Origin: Pseudomonadota bacterium
Lineage (GTDB): Bacteria; Pseudomonadota; Alphaproteobacteria; Rhizobiales; Rhizobiaceae
Length of the DNA: 22,580 bases
Direction: 5' to 3'
NCBI GenBank assembly: GCA_023399465.1
Contig: JAEWPB010000112.1
Location: forward strand, 1-22,580
Below the pieces are notes generated by a model, which worked only from the letters and a program-made list of their open reading frames with translations, had not been told where the DNA came from and searched no databases. The position numbers and the translations under genes are program-made. Of this stretch, positions 14,723-21,370 are shown in pieces (the stretch's first letter is position 1; every line of letters starts with the position of its first letter).

Positions 14723-15724
14723 TCACCCCTCCAGGGGCACCAGCAGCAGGATATCGAGATCCTGCTCGGGCACAAAATCCTCGGCGACCATTTCGAAGGT
14801 CGTCGGGCCGGTCTTTTTCACATCCGTGCCGCAGAAACTGACCACATTCGCAGCATCGCCCTTGTCGACGATCAGCTTGAACCGCTTGATCGGCCCCTTC
14901 CAGTTCGCACCGGTGCTGAGCACGTAGGAAATCCAGTTCTCCACGTAGAGCGGCGGCTTGCCGGCCTGCATCGCGGCTTCGGATTTCTGGGCGATTTTCA
15001 CCATGTTCTCGTCGATGCAGTAGCGCTTGAGGTATTCGGCATAGCGCTCGCCCTGAGGCTTGCCGTCCTCGAGATAGGTGAGCGCCACCGTGCCGCCGAC
15101 GCTCGGCGTGTAGCGATGCTGAACCCGGACCTCGCTGTTGGCCGGAAACGTGGTTTTCCACCAGTAGACCGATCGCAGCGTCCAGAGCGGGATCAGATGT
15201 TCGGTCGTCTTGCCCTCGTCTTCGTACCGGTCGACAAAGATCAGTCCGCGATTGGCCCAGTCCGCCTTGACGTCGTCGGGGAGCTTCGCCAGCGCCTCCG
15301 AGGTTGCCACGCTGTAGGGCAGCAGCGGAATGCCGCGCCCGGTGACCTCCTCGGTCACGTCGATGCCGGTGGCGATCACCCGCTGCTGCAGCGTCGGGGT
15401 TATGGCGACACCGTCCTGCTTCACCGAAAAGCCGAGGAAATTGTCGGATTCCATGTCGTTGATCGCGAACATGCCATCGGGGCTGCCGACGATTTCCGGC
15501 ATAGGAAAGGCGATGATGCTGGTTACCGCCTGGTCCGAGTCGTTGGCGAAGACATAGTCCACGCGGATCTCGTCCCTCGAGATGAAGAGTTGCTCCTCGG
15601 CCATCGACACATGTTCGCTCTGGACATAGTCCAGACCGCCGGTCTTCAGCTCGGCCATCGTGTCATTGGCGAAGGCGAGTTGCGGCGTCAGCAGGAATGT
15701 AGCGGCGAGAAGGCGCTTCAGCAT
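14723..15724 (-). CDS. Secreted DUF4424 domain-containing protein
   Basis: A 333-residue exported protein of unknown function that fits the DUF4424 family. The first 19 residues (MLKRLLAATFLLTPQLAFA) are a signal peptide, with cleavage expected after AFA, giving a periplasmic product starting NDTMAELKTGGLDYV. The mature protein is beta-rich: ISRDEIRVDYVFANDSDQ, AVTSIIAFPMPEI, TLRSVYWWKTTFPANSEVRVQHRY. The first part resembles proteins that describe structured periplasmic complexes, but no catalytic motif stands out. Two cysteines (in KRYCIDENM and VSFCGTDVKK) could form a disulfide. ATG at 15724 was chosen for the signal peptide and AAAGGA upstream; ten codons further upstream are open but not needed. 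It is transcribed toward dxs, apparently alone. Confidence 0.8.
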   Translation of the reverse strand: MLKRLLAATFLLTPQLAFANDTMAELKTGGLDYVQSEHVSMAEEQLFISRDEIRVDYVFANDSDQAVTSIIAFPMPEIVGSPDGMFAINDMESDNFLGFSVKQDGVAITPTLQQRVIATGIDVTEEVTGRGIPLLPYSVATSEALAKLPDDVKADWANRGLIFVDRYEDEGKTTEHLIPLWTLRSVYWWKTTFPANSEVRVQHRYTPSVGGTVALTYLEDGKPQGERYAEYLKRYCIDENMVKIAQKSEAAMQAGKPPLYVENWISYVLSTGANWKGPIKRFKLIVDKGDAANVVSFCGTDVKKTGPTTFEMVAEDFVPEQDLDILLLVPLEG

Positions 15725-15791
15725 GGCGGTTCCTTTCGTGTTCCGGACACCCATCTGCCACAGCCGTGCCGGCTTTGGTAGCCCCGCCCCT

Positions 15792-15812
15792 GCCCTGCCA
15801 ATATAGCAGGGC
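15792..15812. other. Hairpin upstream of the DUF4424 gene
   Basis: GCCCTGC (15792-15798) and GCAGGGC (15806-15812) pair perfectly around the 7-base loop CAATATA. It sits about 70 bases before the DUF4424 start in its 5' region and after the end of the chemoreceptor gene. It may be a terminator remnant, an operator or a leader structure. On the - strand the loop reads TATATTG, which contains a possible -10 (TATATT). Confidence 0.4.
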
Positions 15813-15821
15813 TGCCAGAGA

Positions 15822-15839
15822 CGGATAGGCGACTATCCG
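15822..15839 (-). terminator. Hairpin immediately after the first chemoreceptor gene
   Basis: CGGATAG (15822-15828) and CTATCCG (15833-15839) pair perfectly around GCGA, a GNRA-type tetraloop on the + strand reading. It begins one base after the stop of the - strand chemoreceptor. The stem lacks a following T-run, so it may only protect the mRNA end or act as a weak terminator. Confidence 0.45.
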
Positions 15840-15840
15840 A

Positions 15841-17781
15841 TCAGAACTCGGTCCATTTGTCCTCGGCGACCGCCAGTGCCTGCCCGCCGCCGAAAGCATT
15901 CGCCAGCCGCCGGGTCATCTCCCGTGGGGCCGGCACGCGGGCCGCGGCCTTTGGCTGGACTGCCGTCGCGTCCGCCAGGCGGGGCTGCGGCCGGGAAGCC
16001 GCATCAAGCCGGAACTGGCCGATCAGCCGGTTCAGTTCGGCCGCCTCCTGCGCCAGACCGGTCGTGGCCGCATTCTGCTGTTCGACCATGGCGGCGTTCT
16101 GCTGCGTGCCACGGTCCATAGCCATGACCGCCGTATTGATCTCGTTCAGCCCGGTGGACTGTTCGCGCGCCGCCGTTACGATCGCGGCGACCAGCGTATT
16201 GATCTGCTGGACCTCGGTGACGATGGATTCCAGCGCCGTGCCGGTCTCGCCGACAAGATCAACGCCGACCCGCACCTGTTCGCCCGAGGCGGTGATCAGG
16301 CCCTTGATCTCCTTGGCGGCATTGGCTGAGCGCTGCGCGAGTTCGCGCACCTCCTGGGCGACGACGGCAAAGCCCTTGCCTGCCTCGCCAGCGCGTGCCG
16401 CCTCGACACCGGCATTGAGCGCCAGCAGGTTGGTCTGGAAGGCGATGTCATCGATGACGCCGATGATCTTGCTGATCTCGGTGGACGACTTCTCGATCTC
16501 GTACATGGCGTTGACGGCGCTGCGCACGACCTCGCCGGATTTTTCCGCCCCCTTCCGGGTTGCCGCGACCAGTGCGCCGGCATCCTCGGCCCGCTGCGTC
16601 GAGTCGCGCACCGTGGTGGTGATCTGTTCCAGCGCTGCGGCAGTTTCCTCGATCGCAGCCGCCTGCTGCTCGGTGCGGCTCGAGAGGTCGTCCGCTGCCG
16701 CGCGGATTTCCGCAGCACCGTTGTTGATCGCATCGGCATTGCGCCCGACGACCCGCAAGGCCTCCTGCAACGATTCCAGCGAATTGTTGAAGTCGACGCG
16801 GAGCGCATCGAGATGCGGGGCAAACGGCTTGGCGATGCGATGGCTGACGTCACGGCGGGCAAGAGCTGCCAGTCCCTCGGCAAGGGCGTCGACGGCATCA
16901 CGGGTCTCGCCGGCCTCGCGGGCCTTGGCCTCATCGGAGCGCAGACGCTCGGCTTCCGCATCCGTCCGCAGTCTCTCGCTCTCGGCTTCAAGCCGCAGTT
17001 TCTCGATTGCGGCCTGGCGGAAGACCAGAACCGATTGCGCCATGAGGCCGACTTCGTCCTTGCGGTCGAGCGCCGGTACTTCGGTAATGTTGTCGCCGCT
17101 GGCGAGCCTGCCCATGGCCGCCGTCATCCCGACGATCGGCCGCACGATCACCAGCGACAGGCCCCAGATCAGCAGGACGGCGACGATGCCGGCCACAAGT
17201 CCGCCGCCGACGAGCGCAGCCAGCAATCCGAAATGTGCCTGCACCTGGCGCTCAACCTGTGCCTCGGCAACGAGGCCCGCCTCCAGCTTGATCTTTTCGG
17301 CGGCTTTGCGGAAGGCATCGAGCTGGCCGGCGGTGGCGCTGCCACCCATGGTGACGATCTCTTCGATCGGCGTCCCGTTCCTGCGCGCCAGCAGCTGCGG
17401 TTCGGCGACCTCTGTGTAGTAGGCGTCGGCCGCCTTGCGCATCAGATCGAGCGACACCAGCAGTTCGGGGTAGTCGGTGGCGGTGGCGCGGACCTCCTCG
17501 ATCTCATGCAACATGCGCTCGCGGCTCGCCGTGACGCCGGCATGATCGCTGTCGCGACCGGTCAGGAGATAGCCCTGCTGGCTGACCACCTGCTCCAGCA
17601 TGGCGGCCATTGCCTCATCGACCAGATTGACGATCCGCTGCGCTTCGACCAGCCGCCTTCCGGCCTCGGTCGAGTCGATTGCCTTGAGCAGCACGCCGCC
17701 GGTGGCGAGCATGCACACGCTCATCAGTGCGCAGAAGGTGGCGATCAGTTTCTTGCTGATGGAAAGATCTTTGAAGGACAC
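15841..17781 (-). CDS. Methyl-accepting chemotaxis protein with CHASE3-like sensor domain
   Basis: A 646-residue inner-membrane chemoreceptor. Order: TM1 about 12-33; periplasmic part about 35-182 with a CHASE3-like signature (VSQQGYLLTGRDSDHAG, 66-82); TM2 about 184-212; HAMP about 213-265; coiled-coil linker rich in E/R/A; a second HAMP-like segment near 300-350; then the kinase-control domain. Its hairpin tip IDDIAFQTNLLALNAGVEAARAGE (443-466) is canonical and binds CheA/CheW. The last residues KWTEF resemble the NWETF pentapeptide that tethers CheR/CheB, so it is probably a high-abundance, methylated receptor. GTG at 17781 was chosen because AAAAGG lies 9 bases upstream and VSFKDLSISKKL is the usual short cytoplasmic start. 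The ligand is unknown. The core is nearly the same as in the next receptor. Confidence 0.93.
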   Translation of the reverse strand: MSFKDLSISKKLIATFCALMSVCMLATGGVLLKAIDSTEAGRRLVEAQRIVNLVDEAMAAMLEQVVSQQGYLLTGRDSDHAGVTASRERMLHEIEEVRATATDYPELLVSLDLMRKAADAYYTEVAEPQLLARRNGTPIEEIVTMGGSATAGQLDAFRKAAEKIKLEAGLVAEAQVERQVQAHFGLLAALVGGGLVAGIVAVLLIWGLSLVIVRPIVGMTAAMGRLASGDNITEVPALDRKDEVGLMAQSVLVFRQAAIEKLRLEAESERLRTDAEAERLRSDEAKAREAGETRDAVDALAEGLAALARRDVSHRIAKPFAPHLDALRVDFNNSLESLQEALRVVGRNADAINNGAAEIRAAADDLSSRTEQQAAAIEETAAALEQITTTVRDSTQRAEDAGALVAATRKGAEKSGEVVRSAVNAMYEIEKSSTEISKIIGVIDDIAFQTNLLALNAGVEAARAGEAGKGFAVVAQEVRELAQRSANAAKEIKGLITASGEQVRVGVDLVGETGTALESIVTEVQQINTLVAAIVTAAREQSTGLNEINTAVMAMDRGTQQNAAMVEQQNAATTGLAQEAAELNRLIGQFRLDAASRPQPRLADATAVQPKAAARVPAPREMTRRLANAFGGGQALAVAEDKWTEF

Positions 17782-17923
17782 GGACAAGTACCTTTTAAGA
17801 ATGCGTTCGGGCGGGCACCCGCGAGGACCGGGCATGCGGGGTGAATGATCATCAAGACGGATCGCGGCCCTCATGGCAGCGGCGAACGTCTCCGTCCGCC
17901 CGGCAAGACTATTGCCACGTCAG

Positions 17924-17953
17924 TTAATACAGCTTGAACCGGAACGGCGCCAA
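17924..17953 (-). promoter_or_regulatory. Candidate promoter with CtrA-box-like site, first chemoreceptor
   Basis: On the - strand TTGGCG (17953-17948) and TATTAA (17929-17924) are 18 bases apart, about 140 bases before the start codon. The -10 overlaps TTAA-N7-TGAA (17924-17938, + strand), which matches the CtrA box TTAA-N7-TTAA at 7 of 8 positions. The long leader leaves some doubt about the promoter. Confidence 0.33.
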
Positions 17954-18071
17954 CCCCGCGCCCGCTTGCGTTTCGTCAACTATATCCAAGATTATTGCCG
18001 CCTTCCGATAGCCGGCAATGCTTTCGCGAGGGGGCAACCGAAGGGCAGGAGCGAACAATTTCCCGGAAAGC

Positions 18072-18102
18072 AAAAGGCCCCGGTCATGTACCGGGGCCTT
18101 TT
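18072..18102 (-). terminator. Strong terminator after the second chemoreceptor gene
   Basis: A perfect 13-bp stem (AAAAGGCCCCGGT, 18072-18084, with ACCGGGGCCTTTT, 18090-18102) around a 5-base loop. On the - strand it ends in TTTT and lies 38 bases after the receptor stop. The A/T flanks make it bidirectional. It separates the two receptor transcripts. Confidence 0.92.
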
Positions 18103-18140
18103 CGCTTCGAATTGATCGTCTGGGACACGAAAGATGTCGA

Positions 18141-20360
18141 TCAGAACTCTTCCCACTGATCCTGGCTCAGCGCCGCGTTTCCGTAGAATGCCGGCGGCGA
18201 CCGCCGGGCTGCCGGGCGGGCAGCGGCAACCGGAGCGGCCATCGCATGGGCCGTCGCGCGCAGCGTTGCCGCACCTGAGGCATGGCTGTGATCGGATGCG
18301 GGCAGGCTGAAGCGCGCGATCAGTTCGCGAAGGCGCGTCGCTTCATGAGCCAGCGTGGCGCTCGCCGCATTGGCTTCCTCGACCATCGCCGCGTTCTTCT
18401 GCGTCACCTGGTCCATCTGGTTGACCGCCGTGTTGACCTCGCCAAGGCCGACCGACTGTTCGCGGGCGGAGGTGGCGATGGCGTCCATGTGCTGGTTGAT
18501 GGTCGCGACGTGGTTGCCGATGGTCTTCAGCGCCTCACCGGTGTCGCTGACCAACCGGACGCCGCTTTCAACCTCCCCGGTCGAGTTGCGGATCAGATCC
18601 TTGATCTCCCGCGCCGCCTTGGCGGAACGCTGGGCGAGTTCGCGCACTTCCTGGGCGACGACGGCAAAACCCTTGCCCGCCTCGCCGGCGCGAGCGGCCT
18701 CGACGCCCGCGTTCAGCGCGAGCAGGTTGGTCTGGAAGGCGATCTCGTCGATCACCCCGATGATGTTGGAGATCTGCCTGGAGGATTCCTCGATCCGGTG
18801 CATCGCCGCAACGGCATTGCCGACGACGATTTCGGAATGCGAGGCGCTGGCATTCGCCTGCCCGGCAACGGCGCGGGCCTCTTCGGCCCGCTTTGTGGAG
18901 CTCGTGACATTGGCGGTGATCTGGTCGAGCGCCGCGGCGGTCTCCTCCAGCGAGGCGGCCTGCTGTTCGGTACGCTTCGACAGGTCGTCGGCGCTTTCGC
19001 TGATTTCGCGCGAGCCGCCGTCAATCGAACTGCAGGATTGGGCAACTTCAGAGAGCGTCCCGCCGAGCTGGTTGATGGCGGCATTGAGATCGTGGCGGAG
19101 TTGCTCGAAGTCGGGGGCGAAGGCTTCCGTCAGTTGGAACGACAGGTCGCCCTCGGCAAGCCTGTGGAGGCCCGCGGCCAGCCCCGAGGTCGCCTGCTTG
19201 AGACGCATCTGGGCCGCGGCCTCGGCTTCCTGCTGCAGCCGGATGCGGTCCTGCTCGGCGCGTACCCGATTGGCTTCGGCTTCCTCTTCGAGCCTGCGAT
19301 TGGCGATCGCCGCCTGACGGAAGATTTCCACCGCTGCGGCCATTTCGCCGATCTCGTCGGTGCGGTCGGCATAGGCGATGTCGATGTTGGTATCACCGCC
19401 GGCAAGCCGGGTCATCGCCCGGGTCGTGGCAACGACGGGTCGCGAGATCGTCCGTCCCACCGCGTACACCGTCGCTCCGAGGAGCAAGACTGCGGCAAGG
19501 ATGGCCGCAATGCCGCTGTTGCGGGCAAAGTTGATCATTTCCGCACTCTCGGCCTGCGAGGTGGCGAGGTCTTCCGCCAGCAGGACATCGAGCTCCGTGA
19601 AGATCGGCTCGATCGTCGCGAAGGTCTCCGCCACCTGCGCACGCAGTATGGCCTCCTGCTCGGCAGTGGAGGCATAGGTGGTGAAGGCTGTCCGGTAGGC
19701 CTTGAGCAACAGCATGATTTCGGCGTGGCCATCGGTTTCACCGAAAAGCGAAGCACCGAAGCTGGCGAATTTGTCCGCTTCCGCTTCGAACCTGGCGACA
19801 TATCTCACATCACGCCGGGCAAGGTAGTCCTTTTCATGCCGGCGCATGGTGAGCATGCTGATCAGCAGATCCTTGTCGGTGATCGTTGCGAGCTTCTTCT
19901 CCATGCTGCGGATGGCCGTACGAATTTCGCCGACCTCGCCTTCATTCGCATCGAGGCCAAGGATGGCGTTGCTTTCCCCGAGGGCCGCGAATTCGCTCAG
20001 ATATTTCTCATAGCCCAGTTCGATTTTCGCCAGGTTTTCCAATGCGACGGGATTGGTGAGCATCCCCTTGAGGTCGGACAGAAGCGCCCGGGCTTCGGTC
20101 CCTATTTCCGCATGCGTCTGGACATATTTAGCATCACGATCGATCAGGAAGTCCTTTTCCGCGCGGCGGTTCTGCAGGAAGCGGATCTCGAGATTTCGCA
20201 GGGTGCTGTCCGCCGTCTGAATTGCCCGTTCAGTCTGGCGGGCTTCTTCCTCGATCCTTTTTTCCACGGAGTTGATGGTGACCACGGCGGCGATGCCGAG
20301 GACGGCGATCGGCGCCAGGAGCCCGATCTTGTGCGATAGTCGAAGGCGTATGCTTTTCAT
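18141..20360 (-). CDS. Methyl-accepting chemotaxis protein with HBM-like helical bimodular sensor domain
   Basis: A 739-residue chemoreceptor. TM1 is about residues 12-30. The periplasmic part of about 250 residues contains two copies of the same helix: RRAEKDFLIDRDAKYVQ (65-81) and RRHEKDYLARRDVRYVA (173-189). This duplication is the hallmark of the HBM (helical bimodular) sensor, known from Pseudomonas McpS, which binds organic acids. TM2 is about 282-301, HAMP about 302-355, an E/R/A-rich linker follows, then the signalling domain with tip IDEIAFQTNLLALNAGVEAARAGE (537-560). It ends in an Ala/Pro-rich linker and QWEEF, a likely CheR/CheB tether. ATG at 20360 has GGAG with 6-base spacing; the Met at 20372 has none. 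Ligand class is inferred from the domain only. Terminated by the hairpin at 18072. Confidence 0.94.
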   Translation of the reverse strand: MKSIRLRLSHKIGLLAPIAVLGIAAVVTINSVEKRIEEEARQTERAIQTADSTLRNLEIRFLQNRRAEKDFLIDRDAKYVQTHAEIGTEARALLSDLKGMLTNPVALENLAKIELGYEKYLSEFAALGESNAILGLDANEGEVGEIRTAIRSMEKKLATITDKDLLISMLTMRRHEKDYLARRDVRYVARFEAEADKFASFGASLFGETDGHAEIMLLLKAYRTAFTTYASTAEQEAILRAQVAETFATIEPIFTELDVLLAEDLATSQAESAEMINFARNSGIAAILAAVLLLGATVYAVGRTISRPVVATTRAMTRLAGGDTNIDIAYADRTDEIGEMAAAVEIFRQAAIANRRLEEEAEANRVRAEQDRIRLQQEAEAAAQMRLKQATSGLAAGLHRLAEGDLSFQLTEAFAPDFEQLRHDLNAAINQLGGTLSEVAQSCSSIDGGSREISESADDLSKRTEQQAASLEETAAALDQITANVTSSTKRAEEARAVAGQANASASHSEIVVGNAVAAMHRIEESSRQISNIIGVIDEIAFQTNLLALNAGVEAARAGEAGKGFAVVAQEVRELAQRSAKAAREIKDLIRNSTGEVESGVRLVSDTGEALKTIGNHVATINQHMDAIATSAREQSVGLGEVNTAVNQMDQVTQKNAAMVEEANAASATLAHEATRLRELIARFSLPASDHSHASGAATLRATAHAMAAPVAAARPAARRSPPAFYGNAALSQDQWEEF

Positions 20361-20401
20361 TATTGGCTCCATGCCGACCCGTTGCCGCGCCAGCATCGGT
20401 A

Positions 20402-20416
20402 TTATGCTAGATTTAA
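20402..20416. promoter_or_regulatory. CtrA-box-like site upstream of the second chemoreceptor
   Basis: TTAT-N7-TTAA matches the CtrA recognition sequence TTAA-N7-TTAA at 7 of 8 positions. It lies 42-56 bases before the receptor start codon, where a promoter is expected. No clear sigma-70 pair was found beside it. Confidence 0.35.
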
Positions 20417-20523
20417 GAGAACCCCCGCGAACCAGTCGGGAAATGGCATGTCGCTCCGGTCCCGGATTTTGATGCCAGCCCGGCCTCATGCCGGATGTCT
20501 GGCTTGCGCTTTAGGGGCAATTG

Positions 20524-20538
20524 TTAAAGGAACGCTAA
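20524..20538. promoter_or_regulatory. Second CtrA-box-like site in the chemoreceptor/tlyA divergent region
   Basis: TTAA-N7-CTAA, again 7 of 8 matches to the CtrA box. It is 164 bases upstream of the receptor gene and 80 bases upstream of tlyA, so it could serve either direction or be chance in an AT-rich patch. Confidence 0.3.
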
Positions 20539-20617
20539 ATACGCGCATCGCTAAGAGAGACGCGGTGTGGAGAACAAAGTGCTTGCAACGACGGGCATTG
20601 CCAGCCATTGACACGTG

Positions 20618-21370
20618 ATGTCCACATCCCAAGAAGATCAACGCCTCGACCAACTCCTCGTCTCGCTCAATCTGGTCGCGAGCCGCTCACGCGCGCGCGA
20701 TGCGATTGCCCGCGGCACGGTCAAGGTGAACGGCAAGACCGTAACCAAGCCCAGCCTCTGTTTTCCTGCCGGAGTCGAGATCAGCATCGATGATCCGGCG
20801 CAGGATTATGTGTCGCGCGCCGCGCTGAAACTGGTCTCCGCACTCGATCATTTCGGCCTCGATCCGGCCGGCCGCACCTGTCTCGACGTCGGTGCCTCGA
20901 CCGGCGGCTTTACCGAGGTGCTGCTGAAGCGGGGCGCGGCCCACGTCTACGCCGTCGACGTCGGCCACGACCAGATGCACCCGAGGGTCTCGGGCAATCC
21001 TGATGTCACCAACATCGAGGGGCTGAACGCGCGCTATCTCGAGAGCGAGGATCTTGGCGACGCACCGATCGACTTCATCGTCTCCGACGTGTCCTTCATT
21101 TCGCTGAAGCTGGCGCTTGCCCCGGCGCTCGAACTGGCCGAACCCGGAACCTACTGCGTGCTGCTGGTCAAGCCGCAGTTCGAGGCCGGGCGCGACGCCA
21201 TCAGCAAGGCCGGCCTGCTGAAGGTTCCCGAAAGCGCCCCTGCGGTCGCGGCCGAACTCGAGCGCTGGCTGCGCGAGGATATCGGCTGGCGCAGCCTCGG
21301 CCTCATCCCCTCGCCGATCGCCGGCGGCGACGGCAACCAGGAATTCCTACTCGCGGGACAGAAAGCATGA
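20618..21370 (+). CDS. tlyA: TlyA family rRNA 2'-O-methyltransferase (hemolysin A homologue)
   Basis: A 250-residue protein with an N-terminal S4 RNA-binding domain (RLDQLLVSLNLVASRSRARDAIARG ... VKVNGK, residues 9-60) and an FtsJ/RrmJ-type methyltransferase domain (64-248). The SAM loop is LDVGASTGGFTE (89-100). The catalytic tetrad K-D-K-E can be read as Lys71, Asp157 (VSDVSF), Lys185 (LVKPQF) and Glu242 (NQEFL). Characterised TlyA proteins methylate the 2'-hydroxyl of rRNA cytidines, which affects capreomycin susceptibility; the older hemolysin label is misleading. The start is ATG at 20618 (GTG 20615 in the same frame); no Shine-Dalgarno sequence is visible. The next gene overlaps its stop as ATGA, so the two are translationally coupled. 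Confidence 0.93.
   Translation: MSTSQEDQRLDQLLVSLNLVASRSRARDAIARGTVKVNGKTVTKPSLCFPAGVEISIDDPAQDYVSRAALKLVSALDHFGLDPAGRTCLDVGASTGGFTEVLLKRGAAHVYAVDVGHDQMHPRVSGNPDVTNIEGLNARYLESEDLGDAPIDFIVSDVSFISLKLALAPALELAEPGTYCVLLVKPQFEAGRDAISKAGLLKVPESAPAVAAELERWLREDIGWRSLGLIPSPIAGGDGNQEFLLAGQKA

Larger units (their letters stand above)
17782..18140. other. Intergenic region between the two chemoreceptor genes
   Basis: About 360 bases upstream of the first receptor and downstream of the second, both on the - strand. It contains a strong terminator (18072-18102), a candidate promoter for the first receptor (17924-17953) and a CtrA-box-like site overlapping it. A short + strand open frame (17873-18115) crosses the terminator, has no ribosome-binding site or recognisable domain, and is not called. 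Confidence 0.6.

Noticed and set aside
17873..18115. An 80-codon + strand open frame between the receptors
   Set aside because: Runs through the strong terminator at 18072-18102, with no ribosome-binding site or known domain.
18282..20339. A 685-codon + strand open frame opposite the HBM receptor (and similar ones at 15857-17419 and 16813-17844)
   Set aside because: They mirror the receptor genes in GC-rich DNA, have no recognisable domain, and the - strand frames carry complete chemoreceptor architecture.
20474..20503. Imperfect stem-loop GCCAG...CCGGC-CTCAT-GCCGG...CTGGC in the receptor/tlyA gap
   Set aside because: Asymmetric, without T-run, and in a divergent promoter region where no terminator is expected; likely chance.
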